A stretch of 64,000 nucleotides of DNA from Rheinheimera tangshanensis (GTDB lineage: Bacteria > Pseudomonadota > Gammaproteobacteria > Enterobacterales > Alteromonadaceae). The notes under the pieces were generated by a model. It worked only from the letters and a program-made list of their open reading frames with translations, did not search any database and was not told the DNA's origin. Position numbers and translations under genes: made by a program. The stretch spans positions 62,001 to 126,000 of the forward strand of contig NZ_BMLH01000011.1 in the NCBI RefSeq assembly GCF_014645135.1, written 5' to 3'. Shown here piece by piece: positions 43,953-52,277 of the stretch (the first letter of the stretch is position 1; each line of letters opens with the position of its first letter).

Positions 43953-44477
43953 TCAGGTTTTGGATGACAGGCAGATGGAAGGTTGTTTGATGCTAAAGCT
44001 GAACAAACTATATCCCTGCTCTGACTGCTTTAATTGATAGACCACTCCATAGTCTTGTTCTGTCATTACAGGTGCAGCAAGCTTGCTGAGTAAATATACC
44101 AGTTCAGGCGTAGTATTACTGTGACCTACCACCAACACTGCCGCATCCTGCTGCTGAATTCTTGTAACAAGATGAGCTAAATCAGCTGCATTGTAGAGGT
44201 CGATTTTTGCGCTCGGTTGTGTCAACCCAATCTGTTGCGCTGTTTGCCGGGTGCGCTGATAGCCGCTGTGGTAGATAGTCGACAGCGAACCAGGTATGAG
44301 TTTTGCCATAGCTTGTGCTTGCGCTACGCCACAAGGACTCAGTTGTGGGTCCCTGTCCTTTGACGTTAATTTTTCTGCATGGCGCAGCAGATAAATTTCG
44401 CTGGGCGCTGCGCGCAGAGTCGATATGAAGCAGCCCAAGACTAGGACTGCGACAAAAACTGGTACCTTGTTCAACAC
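43953..44477 (-). CDS. Exported histidine-phosphatase-superfamily protein (SixA-like)
   Basis: A 174-aa protein with a signal peptide (about 1-23, ending LRAAP), then the phosphatase core: YLLRHAEK (catalytic His), YHSGYQRTRQTA (Arg) and VVGHSNTTPEL (second His). Length and motifs fit the SixA/PhoE-like branch of the phosphoglycerate mutase superfamily, but the periplasmic location means it acts on an extracellular phosphoester, not on the Arc phosphorelay. GTG start with GAGGACGCC upstream. A single gene, convergent with the chemoreceptor gene. Confidence 0.87.
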   Translation of the reverse strand: MLNKVPVFVAVLVLGCFISTLRAAPSEIYLLRHAEKLTSKDRDPQLSPCGVAQAQAMAKLIPGSLSTIYHSGYQRTRQTAQQIGLTQPSAKIDLYNAADLAHLVTRIQQQDAAVLVVGHSNTTPELVYLLSKLAAPVMTEQDYGVVYQLKQSEQGYSLFSFSIKQPSICLSSKT

Positions 44478-44624
44478 GGCGTCCTCATTTTTGCTGTTTT
44501 GTCAGTGTTAAAACCAGTGGAGCATGCCAGATATGCGGAACATACACCAGCAGCTAAAAAGAAAGGTTCACGGCAAGGCTTTTATTTTTTACACTAAGGT
44601 TGTTTTTATTCCGGATGCTGTGTA

Positions 44625-45131
44625 GTGGAACCTGTATTAACTTTTTTGACCTCTTATCCCGAAGCTGTGAGGATTCAGGTGCAAGCTCTTATTGCTCAAA
44701 ATCGTTTGGCTGAAGTGCTGGCAAGCCGTTATCCCGAATCATCACATGACATTCAGAATGACAAAAGTCTGTACCAATTTACTCAGGAGCTGAAGCAACG
44801 TTTTGTCAAATCCAGCCCACCCGTCAGTAAAGTCTGTTTTGATGGCAAAATACATCTGGATAATAGCTTAGGTTTACATAGTTTTGTCAGCCGGGTGCAA
44901 GGCGGAAAATTAAAGGCTAAACAGGAAATCCGTATTTCGGCTTTATTTAAGCAGCTACCTTTCCCTCTGTTAAAGATGGTTGTTGTGCATGAATTGGCGC
45001 ACTTACGCGAAAAAGATCACAACAAAGCCTTTTATCAATTGTGTCAGCATATGGAACCCCAGTATCATCAACTGGAATTTGACTTACGCCTGTTTTTAAC
45101 ACTGAGACAGCTGGAAGGAAAAGCCTTATGA
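44625..45131 (+). CDS. YgjP-like metallopeptidase-domain protein
   Basis: A 168-aa cytoplasmic protein of the YgjP/DUF45 metal-dependent hydrolase group. The zinc motif is VVVHELAHLREKDH followed by AFYQLCQHMEPQY, the family's HExxH plus third His. A substrate is not known, and one branch is described as a UTP pyrophosphatase. The frame begins at GTG (44625). Its end overlaps the next gene by 4 bases (ATGA), so the two are translationally coupled. Confidence 0.82.
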   Translation: MEPVLTFLTSYPEAVRIQVQALIAQNRLAEVLASRYPESSHDIQNDKSLYQFTQELKQRFVKSSPPVSKVCFDGKIHLDNSLGLHSFVSRVQGGKLKAKQEIRISALFKQLPFPLLKMVVVHELAHLREKDHNKAFYQLCQHMEPQYHQLEFDLRLFLTLRQLEGKAL

Positions 45132-45628
45132 GCTCTGGTGATGCCGTTTTTGTGTATGGTTTATTGACCTTTCCTGAAGTGGTTTATGCAATTACAGGAC
45201 AGCGCTATAACATGCAGCCAGCCAGTCTGGTTGATTACAAAAGCTATGGCTTAAGCCAGCAGCCAGGAGAGACGCCTGCACCGGCGTTAACCCGCAGTCC
45301 TGGGCATTTACAGCATGGACAGCTATTGCTGGATGTTTTACCGCCAGAGCTGGATAAACTGGACTTTTTCGAAGAGGTGGATTCAGGTTTGTATGTACGC
45401 CAAAAGGTTAGGGTTCAGTCTTCTGGCCAATGGCTGGATGCCTGGTGTTATGCCGCCGGGCCAGCTCTGCTGCCTTATCTGGCAGGAGAATGGTCTTTGC
45501 AGCAAGTTAGTGAAGAACATAAAAAGCATTTGATTACGCAGTTGATACCGTCGATGTTAACGACTTATCATAATTTATCTGGCTGTAGCGGCACTAAAAC
45601 AAAGGCATCCCCTTTGTCTGAGGACTAA
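45128..45628 (+). CDS. AIG2/gamma-glutamylcyclotransferase-fold protein
   Basis: A 166-aa cytoplasmic protein with the cyclotransferase-like YGLL start motif (FVYGLLTFPEVV), LLDVLPPELDKLDFFEEVDS with the conserved acidic residue, and YVRQKVRVQ. Members act on gamma-glutamyl-amine or gamma-glutamyl-amino-acid conjugates, and many are uncharacterised. The start overlaps the YgjP-type gene stop; the beta-lactamase-like gene follows after 4 bases, so all three may share a transcript. Confidence 0.84.
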   Translation: MSSGDAVFVYGLLTFPEVVYAITGQRYNMQPASLVDYKSYGLSQQPGETPAPALTRSPGHLQHGQLLLDVLPPELDKLDFFEEVDSGLYVRQKVRVQSSGQWLDAWCYAAGPALLPYLAGEWSLQQVSEEHKKHLITQLIPSMLTTYHNLSGCSGTKTKASPLSED

Positions 45629-45632
45629 CACA

Positions 45633-46850
45633 TTGAAATTAATCCAATTACTGGTGGGCGCATTCCTCGTCCTTTCCCCCCAGTTACTGGCGGCTAATGT
45701 TGACGAACTGGCTACCAATTTTGACTGGCATTTTCGCCAGACATTAAAAAAGAACAATATTCCTGGCGCTGCCTACGCTATTGTCAAAGACAACAGAGTC
45801 GTAAAAGTCGGTGCTTATGGTGTGCGCTCCGTGGGCTCCAAATCGAATATTGATGCCTATACCGTATTTAGATTGGCGTCTGTATCTAAAACTTTTGCTG
45901 GTCAATTATCTTCTTTGCTGGTGCATCAGGGCCGTTTCCAGTGGGATGATCCTGTCACCCGTTATGTGCCGTCTTTTTCCTTTAAAAGTCCGCGCCATAC
46001 CGGAGCTTTAAAAGTTGAACATTTGTTATCACAAAGCGCTGGTTTAGTGCCTAATACCTATGACGATTTAATTGAAGCTAATCAAACGCCTGCTCAAATT
46101 TTACCTAAGTTCCGTTATTTAAATCCTCGTTGTAATCCGGGGAAATGTTATGGCTATCAAAACGTCCTGTTCAGTCTGATCCGGCCTGTGATGGAAAAAA
46201 CTACCGGCAGCAGTTACGAAAGCCTGATGGAACAAAAACTGTTTAAACCACTAAAAATGCCCACTGCTTCGGTAGGGTACTCCGCCTTTTTAGCCTCGAA
46301 AAACCGTGCCATGCCTCATGTGCGGGTTAAACGTGGCTGGGCTGAAACCAAAGTAAATCCAAGCTATTACAGAGTCAGTCCTGCTGCCGGCGTAAATGCC
46401 AGTGTGATGGATATGAGCCAATGGTTAATGGCACAGTTAGGGCAGTATCCAGCGGTATTAAGTCCCGCCATGCTGCAAGATGTTCGGACCAAAAGAGTGA
46501 AGGTAGCCGATGATTTAGGGGGCCGTACCTGGGGGCAATATGTCACGACCTCACATTATGGTTTAGGAGTGCGTATTTTTAACTTTGGCGGACATGAGGT
46601 TTATTACCACGGCGGCTGGGTGAAAGGTTATCGTACTGAAATGGCTTACTCCAAAGAAAAAGGTGTAGGTTTTGTTGTACTGATCAACGCTGAAACCAAT
46701 CTGGTTGGCGATTTATCTACCTGGTTCTGGTCTAATTTATTGGCGGTTAAACCTAAGCAGAAAAAACGTATGGCAGCTCAAATGCAGGATGAATGGCAAT
46801 TGGAGATGGACGAGGAAGTTCAGTGGCAGGCCCCTATGCTGGCTGACTGA
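45633..46850 (+). CDS. Exported serine beta-lactamase-like hydrolase
   Basis: A 405-aa periplasmic protein: signal peptide (about 1-21, ending LAAN), then a class C beta-lactamase/penicillin-binding-type domain. Catalytic motifs: LASVSKTFAG (SxxK), CYGYQNVLF (YxN) and YYHGGWVKGY (HxG in place of KTG). HxG is typical of the esterase/peptidase branch rather than of true AmpC, so beta-lactam hydrolysis is not implied. TTG start at 45633 with GAGGA about 10 bases upstream, 4 bases after the cyclotransferase gene. Confidence 0.87.
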   Translation: MKLIQLLVGAFLVLSPQLLAANVDELATNFDWHFRQTLKKNNIPGAAYAIVKDNRVVKVGAYGVRSVGSKSNIDAYTVFRLASVSKTFAGQLSSLLVHQGRFQWDDPVTRYVPSFSFKSPRHTGALKVEHLLSQSAGLVPNTYDDLIEANQTPAQILPKFRYLNPRCNPGKCYGYQNVLFSLIRPVMEKTTGSSYESLMEQKLFKPLKMPTASVGYSAFLASKNRAMPHVRVKRGWAETKVNPSYYRVSPAAGVNASVMDMSQWLMAQLGQYPAVLSPAMLQDVRTKRVKVADDLGGRTWGQYVTTSHYGLGVRIFNFGGHEVYYHGGWVKGYRTEMAYSKEKGVGFVVLINAETNLVGDLSTWFWSNLLAVKPKQKKRMAAQMQDEWQLEMDEEVQWQAPMLAD

Positions 46851-46919
46851 TGCTGGACAGATGCAAAGCACTGCTATACTCATGCTGATTAAATTGAAGT
46901 AGTTCGTACATAAGGATAG

Positions 46920-48398
46920 ATGCCCGATATGTCGATGGGAACCATAAGTCAGTCTTCGTATAGTAAAACCGTAAAAACTATCCTGAGCAAAATTCATGAT
47001 GCCACAGCACTGAATGATTCAGTGTATGAAGTCGCTACTGATTATTTTCGTCACGCAAAGCAGCAAGAGGACAAACTTACTCAACTGCAGATGCAGGTGC
47101 GTAAGTTTGAAAAAAAACCAGAGCTTTCCAGCGCAGAACAAAAGCAACTAGCAGAAGCACAGTCAGCATTAAAACTTTATGTCCGCATGTTGGATGATAG
47201 TCGTCTGGAGCGCTATCGAGCCTTAAAGGCCTTATGTTTGCAAGTGTTACAACTGACTGAAGGCGAAAGCTTTGACGAAACAGTCCAGATGTCCTCTAAG
47301 TTTTTGGGGACTATTCAGCTGCTTGCTCCCAGCAACGGCAAATATGTGGCGTCGGTGAATCAAAAGTTTAAGCATTTATACAAAGGCGTTTTAAGTTTGC
47401 GACTGCTGGATCGTTTGCTGCTGGACGACGAACTGAACAATAATTACGTGCAGGCGAAAGTGCGTGCCGCCAAAGAAATGCTGGATAACTCAGAGGCCGC
47501 TTATCAGGCTGACTATTCTCCTTTTCGTGATGATGTGCAATTGCCATTGTTAATGGCTGCTATTTTGCAGGATATCGGCACCTATCATCCGGACGCGCTG
47601 GCTATCTTGAAAGGACCTGAGGGCGATCTGGATGAGTTTCGGGTGCTGGATGATACAAGTCGGGTTGCGCTATTAAAAATTAATTATCAGGAAACCTTAA
47701 GTTATGTGACAAAAGGGTTGGCCTGTGATCGTTACGTCGGTAATTCCAAAGAAGAGCGGGAGTTGTTTAATCAGAACGAGCAAGACAAACTGAATTTTGT
47801 TTACACCTTGCTTAAAAATGCGATTAAACCCGAAGGTGGTGTTGGGAATCTGCTAAAAATCCCACAGATTTATACATCCGTCGTCTTGTCGACCAAATTA
47901 AATCACAGCTATGAATCATTGCCTAAAGCGGCTCTGGTGCTACAAAGTGGTGTGGAACGTGGTTATTACCATAAAGCTGCTGTGGATGCGCTGCTTAAAA
48001 TTACCGGCTTGTTTCCGCAAGGTTATGGGGTGACTTATATTCCAAAAGATTCCGATAAACGTGATCTGGACAGATATGAGTATGCGTTGGTTGTGTCTTT
48101 GTATCCGCCAGCTTTGGATATGCCGATCTGCAGGGTGGTCACCCGTAGCATGACCTTTAGTAATACCGGGACTAATGTGGTGGTTAGTGTGGATAATAAT
48201 CTGTATTTTCCAGCGGCCCGAAAAAAGTTAGAAAAAATGAGCGAAGAGCGGTTACTGGAAATACTGAGCAAGCTGGTCTCTAATTTTGAAGAACGCAAAA
48301 ATATGGAGTTAATTCCAAAGTGCTGGTTTCCTGATGAGTATTTTTCTTACAGTAAAAATCAAAACTTATGGAATAAAGTGACTACTATCCAGAATTGA
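46920..48398 (+). CDS. Cytoplasmic protein with degenerate HD-GYP domain
   Basis: A 492-aa protein without signal or membrane segments. Residues about 35-105 are helical and coiled. The middle to C-terminal part follows the HD-GYP layout: MAAILQDIGTYH (about 210-222) sits where AALLHDIGK is expected, with His replaced by Gln; KIPQIYTSVVLS corresponds to the ILAVADVYDAL segment; AAVDALLKITGLFPQGYGVT matches the usual end of HD-GYP domains. The GYP motif and the metal-binding histidines are missing, so it is probably not an active phosphodiesterase. AAGGA is 3 bases before ATG 46920 and 12 before ATG 46929, so the start is uncertain. Confidence 0.75.
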   Translation: MPDMSMGTISQSSYSKTVKTILSKIHDATALNDSVYEVATDYFRHAKQQEDKLTQLQMQVRKFEKKPELSSAEQKQLAEAQSALKLYVRMLDDSRLERYRALKALCLQVLQLTEGESFDETVQMSSKFLGTIQLLAPSNGKYVASVNQKFKHLYKGVLSLRLLDRLLLDDELNNNYVQAKVRAAKEMLDNSEAAYQADYSPFRDDVQLPLLMAAILQDIGTYHPDALAILKGPEGDLDEFRVLDDTSRVALLKINYQETLSYVTKGLACDRYVGNSKEERELFNQNEQDKLNFVYTLLKNAIKPEGGVGNLLKIPQIYTSVVLSTKLNHSYESLPKAALVLQSGVERGYYHKAAVDALLKITGLFPQGYGVTYIPKDSDKRDLDRYEYALVVSLYPPALDMPICRVVTRSMTFSNTGTNVVVSVDNNLYFPAARKKLEKMSEERLLEILSKLVSNFEERKNMELIPKCWFPDEYFSYSKNQNLWNKVTTIQN

Positions 48399-48420
48399 TC
48401 GTGATGCTGTGCCGTGAAAT

Positions 48421-48447
48421 AAAAAAAGCCCGGCTGGATAGCCGGGC
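48421..48447 (-). terminator. Rho-independent terminator reading on the minus strand
   Basis: GCCCGGCT (48428-48435), loop GGAT, AGCCGGGC (48440-48447). On the minus strand the stem is followed by seven U residues. On the plus strand no U-tract follows, though the hairpin may still help end the gene at 46920-48398. The nearest minus-strand gene (rlmA) ends 438 bases upstream of it. Confidence 0.85.
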
Positions 48448-48884
48448 GAAAAATAGCGGTTCAGGGAGATAAACAAAACCGCTTGCGCTAGAACTCCTCA
48501 CACTACAAACCTATTGATGGCCAGAAGACTCATCATTTCGTGATGGCGTCCATACTGCAGCTAACAACATGGACCACAGCCATTAGTATTGGTTCAGTCT
48601 CAGGTGGTATCAGCTTCTCAACTGGTTAATGGCTGAGCAAAAGGCGGAGCAGCAGAAGGGGTCAGTTGCTTTGAGCATCACTGCATCCGTCTTGCGTTGA
48701 CTTGTGCTCAGCATAAAGATGGATGCAGATGAAAGATAACGTTTTAACTCAATAGCCTCTATCGGTTTAATTGATAAAGCGACTGTTGAGTGTCAGTAAG
48801 ATCAGCAGAGATGCATCACAAGCAAAGTATTCTCTATTGCTCTGTCATCGATCTAGGACCCAAGAGGTTTTTTCCTGCTCAGAC
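48448..48884. other. 437-base non-coding gap, possible small RNA or long 3' end
   Basis: No convincing reading frame on either strand. A second hairpin, AGCGGTT (48456-48462) with AACCGCT (about 48476-48482), stands just before the minus-strand terminator, so a minus transcript would end in two tandem hairpins and a U-run. A weak plus-strand promoter-like TTGCGT with TAAAGA 16 bases later is seen near 48690-48720. I do not recognise 6S, RNase P, tmRNA, CsrB or Spot 42. Confidence 0.35.
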
Positions 48885-49694
48885 TCAGCTATTTTTCCTA
48901 TATAAGTCTAAATAAAAGTTCAGACTGATCTGAGGCGAGCTTGCAGCAAACAGCTGTTTTTGCTCCGGTTTAAACTTCCAGGCTAAAGGTGTCATTTCCA
49001 GCAGGTTTAACACCATATCAGCAGGTAAATGTGTCAGTTGCAATTGAAGTTCGTGACGCTGCTGATGTTCAAAGCCGGCTATGGCTTCAATCTGATCGCT
49101 ATGCAAGCGCACTGAACTGTAAACCTGCTGTTTAATTTCGATCAAATGCTGTGGAGCCGGAGTGACCGTGAGTAACAGGCCATCCGTTTTTAATACCCGT
49201 GCCAGTTCGTCAGGCTCGCAAGGTGCACAGAGTTTTAAAGCCGCATCAAAGCTTTGGTCGGCAAAAGGCAAATGCCAGGCACTGGCGACACAAAATTTGA
49301 TCGCCGGATAGCTTTTAGCGGCTTTTTTGATAGCGGTTTTAGCAATGTCCAGACCATACAATCCGAGTTCTTTATTCGCTAAAGCCTGCATCAATCTATT
49401 GCTGTAATAACCTTCGCCACAACCTAAGTCCAATAAGCTTGCCTGTGCTGGCAACACTTCGGAAAATATCTGATTTACTGCATCAGATAATGGCTGGTAG
49501 TACCCGGCGTTTAAAAAGTCCCGGCGGCTTTGCATCATCAGTGCGGAATCGCCCGGCACTTTAGAGTTTTTTTGTTGTACCGGCAATAAGTGCAAATATC
49601 CCTCTTTGGCTATGTCAAAGCTATGGTTGGATGCACAGACAAAGCTATTGTGCTGTTGCGTCAGGTGCTGCTGGCAAAGTGGGCAACGATACAT
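48885..49694 (-). CDS. rlmA: 23S rRNA (guanine745-N1)-methyltransferase RlmA
   Basis: SAM-dependent enzyme making m1G745 in helix 35 of 23S rRNA (269 aa). An N-terminal zinc finger (Cys4, Cys7, Cys20 and His24 in YRCPLC and FVCASNHSF) is followed by the conserved AKEGYLHLLPVQ and PGDSALMMQSRRDFL, then a Rossmann core with LLDLGCGEGYYS. GGAG in GGAGACGCCTGT precedes ATG. It lies 15 bases after the VOC gene on the same strand, so the two are probably cotranscribed. RlmC, which modifies U747 two bases away in the rRNA, is encoded 7 kb to the left. Confidence 0.94.
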   Translation of the reverse strand: MYRCPLCQQHLTQQHNSFVCASNHSFDIAKEGYLHLLPVQQKNSKVPGDSALMMQSRRDFLNAGYYQPLSDAVNQIFSEVLPAQASLLDLGCGEGYYSNRLMQALANKELGLYGLDIAKTAIKKAAKSYPAIKFCVASAWHLPFADQSFDAALKLCAPCEPDELARVLKTDGLLLTVTPAPQHLIEIKQQVYSSVRLHSDQIEAIAGFEHQQRHELQLQLTHLPADMVLNLLEMTPLAWKFKPEQKQLFAASSPQISLNFYLDLYRKNS

Positions 49695-49709
49695 ACAGGC
49701 GTCTCCGGT

Positions 49710-50099
49710 TTAATTCAGTTGCAGCAAATCCCAGCGGGTGCCATATAAATCCTCAAAAACAGCCACAGTACCATAAGCTTCTTCGCGAGGTGTTTCGAGG
49801 AACTTCACGCCTTGTTGTTGCATTCTTGAGTGATCGCGCCAAAAATCGTCGGTATTTAAAAACAGAAAAACCCGGCCGCCACATTGATTGCCAATCTGTT
49901 GTTTTTGCTGTTCGTTACTGGCTTTAGCGAGTAACAGTGCGGTTTCAGTTGCACCTTGAGGCCGCACTACCACCCATCTTTTATCCCCTTGCGGGCTGTC
50001 TTCCACTAAATCAAAACCAAGTTTTTGAGTGTAAAACTGTATCGCTTCGTCGTAGTCAGCGACCAATAGACTTATTAAACCTAAACGTTGTTTCATCAT
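49710..50099 (-). CDS. VOC-family (glyoxalase-fold) protein
   Basis: A 129-aa cytoplasmic single-domain protein with paired beta-alpha-beta-beta-beta modules: LISLLVADYDEAIQFYTQKL at the start and VAVFEDLYGTRWDLLQL at the end, which carries a metal-ligand-like Glu/Asp pattern. Members of this branch are often called glyoxalase or bleomycin resistance proteins without proof; no substrate can be inferred. Two ATGs, 50099 and 50096, are possible and no strong ribosome site is visible. Probably cotranscribed with rlmA. Confidence 0.83.
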   Translation of the reverse strand: MMKQRLGLISLLVADYDEAIQFYTQKLGFDLVEDSPQGDKRWVVVRPQGATETALLLAKASNEQQKQQIGNQCGGRVFLFLNTDDFWRDHSRMQQQGVKFLETPREEAYGTVAVFEDLYGTRWDLLQLN

Positions 50100-50214
50100 G
50101 TCGACCAGGGGACGGGTTAAAAAGTGGCGTTATGCTACCGACCTGCGGCCTGGGATACCAGTAAATATTCTCTCTTCACAGGCCTTTGGCTGGGCAGACA
50201 AAGAACTGAGTTGG

Positions 50215-50220
50215 TATAAT
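50215..50220 (+). promoter_or_regulatory. Candidate -10 element for yciU
   Basis: A perfect TATAAT lies 33 bases before the yciU start codon. No clear -35 hexamer is seen at 16-18 bases upstream, so assignment is tentative. Confidence 0.4.
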
Positions 50221-50252
50221 GCCTTCTTTAATCGATCCCTGTGGAGAAACGA

Positions 50253-50585
50253 ATGTCTGGCTCAGAACTTGAACTCTGGACTTTGGATGAGTTGTGCGAT
50301 CACGCCTTTGTAATTTTTGAAGAGTTAGCAGAGGAGAACTTGTCTGCTACAGATTATGCGCTGTATCAACAACATGCGGTTGAATCTGCTTATGTAGATT
50401 TAGTGCCAGCCACTGAGGATTGGGTGGATATGATTGCTATGGACATAGACCCGGAACTGCATGTGGAGGCGCATATTGGTTTGTCAGAGATCAATGGTGT
50501 TGCTGAGTTGGTGCTTGCCCGCATTTTGTTGAGCAAAGAGAAGTTTGAAACTTTATGCCATGCCCGTTGGCGTGGACAAGACTAA
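50253..50585 (+). CDS. yciU: DUF440 putative double-stranded DNA mimic protein
   Basis: A 110-aa very acidic protein of the YciU/HI1450 family, proposed from structure to mimic DNA and to bind HU-type proteins. Conserved blocks: FVIFEELAEENLSATDYALY, ATEDWVDMIAMDIDPELHVE, AEIGL-like VEAHIGLSE, and the C-terminal LSKEKFETLCHARWR. The start is 50253 (MSGSELELW), with GGAGA 6 bases upstream; an upstream GTG frame is open but unsupported. Confidence 0.9.
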   Translation: MSGSELELWTLDELCDHAFVIFEELAEENLSATDYALYQQHAVESAYVDLVPATEDWVDMIAMDIDPELHVEAHIGLSEINGVAELVLARILLSKEKFETLCHARWRGQD

Positions 50586-50723
50586 AACGAGCTAAAAAGT
50601 AAGCCAAGCCTCGGATTTTATATCATTTTTTGGGATTTTTCGTTTGCGACTGGCTATCTTGCGCCTACACTAAAGAAGTGTCAGTGATCGGATTTCAGGA
50701 TCTGAGATAAACGAGGCAAAGGT

Positions 50724-52277
50724 TTGAGTCTTACCCGATTTGATTTTAGTAAGTTATTTGAACTCAATGTTTTAGTGATTGAGTCTGATCCTGCGTCTGG
50801 CCATCAGTTAAAGCAAAGCCTGATCGGCCTGGGTATCAAAAAGGTGGAACTGAGTCGCACAGCTCAAACGCTAATAAACGGCGAGGGCACAGCACCTTAT
50901 GATGTGATCTTTCTGGATGATGATGCAGAACCTGCTTTAGCTGGTATCGATTTGATTGAGCTGTTGCTCAATCAACATAGTATCAGCCCTTTGTGCCGTC
51001 TGGTGGTGTTGTCGACAGCAACAGAGCGGCAAAAATATGCTGTGGATTATCCTTTTCATCAAATTGATTTTCTCGACAGACCTTGCAATAAATTTCATAT
51101 GGATGAGCAACTGAAATTGCATGTCCGCTTAAAACCTTTTATGGATCAAATTCTGCCACTTGTGCATAAACGCCGTTATGTTGACGCCTTTAAATTGATA
51201 GGCGAGTTGCAGCATAGAGCGGGGCTGGATACTCCGGTGTCGGTACTGAAGCTCAAAGCAGAGATGTTATTAGAGCTTGGAGTCTGTGACGCCGCTTCTG
51301 CACTGATTAAAACCGCCTGTGCTAAACAGCAAAGCTGGGCTTTATGGTTACAGTTCTTATTGGATTACGAACAGGGAGATCTGGAGTCTTGTTACAGCTT
51401 TTTAGCCAGTAGCAGTGATGATTTGCAGCCTTATCAGGAACGAAAAGAAGTCTGGCAAATTTATCTGGCACTGGAAAACGAAGATTATGCAGCCGCTTTT
51501 GAGATAGCTTCAAAGTTTCCGGCCGCTGGCATGTCAACCCAGATCACTCAGTTAGTGCAGTTAGTGATGATGGCGTCAGGTAAGGCTGAGCAGGCGATAG
51601 ATTTAGTTGAACGTAAAAGACGTCTTGCTGCGAGCGGTTTTCAGTTTTGTGCTCTGACTGTAAGTTTGTGCAAGCTGTTATTGTTTTTAATGGCCCAGAC
51701 AACGGAACAGCAGCGGAGCTCACAATTACAAACACTGCTACAGCAGTCTTTTCGCCAGTTGATCGCAGACAAAGAAGCCAGTCAGTTTGCGGCTGAAATT
51801 ATCTGGTTACAGGCCAGCCTGTTGGCTCAGGCAGAGGGGAAAGAGGCGGCTATTGCGTTCTTAGAGAAACAAAAACAGCATTTATCGTCCATGCAGATGT
51901 CAGTCGCCAGTCAATGCCATGGGGCTACTCTGATGGCTGATCTTGGTAAAATGAATGCTGCATTTGATTTACTGTATCTGGCGAATAAAACTTTAAACAG
52001 ACTGCCGCACAGCATGCATAAAGTCTATGCAGCCTGCGTTCATCAACAAGCTTTTCATTTCATTTATGCCGCAGCAGAACGTGGGCATATTTATGCTCAA
52101 ATGGGGTTACGACACGAAAAAGAAGGCGAATTGCGCCCTGCAGCGCAAATGTACTACAAAGCCTTTCTGGCAGAACCCGATGATTTAGCTCATCAGGAAC
52201 ATTTGGCAAACTTGCTCAGCCAGTTAAAGCTAAGCAAGTTTAAAACCTTTGTGCTGGATCAATTTAACCAGCGTTAG
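50724..52277 (+). CDS. Receiver-like domain fused to TPR repeats
   Basis: A 517-aa cytoplasmic protein. The N-terminal receiver fold (about 12-130) keeps the phospho-acceptor region VIFLDDDAEP and the Ser/Thr strand VVLSTATE, but the first acidic pair reads VIESDPASG and the conserved Lys is Arg (FLDRPCN), so phosphorylation may be altered. The rest (about 140-517) is a run of helical pairs of TPR type (e.g. ALWLQFLLDYEQGDLESCYS, AAQMYYKAFLAEPDDLAHQE). Similar receiver-TPR proteins occur in Shewanella and Vibrio without known role. TTG start with GAGG upstream. It overlaps the convergent nuclease gene by 14 bases. Confidence 0.83.
   Translation: MSLTRFDFSKLFELNVLVIESDPASGHQLKQSLIGLGIKKVELSRTAQTLINGEGTAPYDVIFLDDDAEPALAGIDLIELLLNQHSISPLCRLVVLSTATERQKYAVDYPFHQIDFLDRPCNKFHMDEQLKLHVRLKPFMDQILPLVHKRRYVDAFKLIGELQHRAGLDTPVSVLKLKAEMLLELGVCDAASALIKTACAKQQSWALWLQFLLDYEQGDLESCYSFLASSSDDLQPYQERKEVWQIYLALENEDYAAAFEIASKFPAAGMSTQITQLVQLVMMASGKAEQAIDLVERKRRLAASGFQFCALTVSLCKLLLFLMAQTTEQQRSSQLQTLLQQSFRQLIADKEASQFAAEIIWLQASLLAQAEGKEAAIAFLEKQKQHLSSMQMSVASQCHGATLMADLGKMNAAFDLLYLANKTLNRLPHSMHKVYAACVHQQAFHFIYAAAERGHIYAQMGLRHEKEGELRPAAQMYYKAFLAEPDDLAHQEHLANLLSQLKLSKFKTFVLDQFNQR

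Noticed and set aside
45633-46850. Beta-lactam resistance gene
   Set aside because: The third catalytic motif is HxG, typical for esterase/peptidase relatives; there is no ampR or other resistance context.
48448-48884. CsrB/RsmY-like or 6S-like RNA in the long gap
   Set aside because: GGA motifs in hairpin loops are too few for CsrB/RsmY, and no 6S, tmRNA, RNase P or SRP signature is seen; kept only as an unassigned gap.
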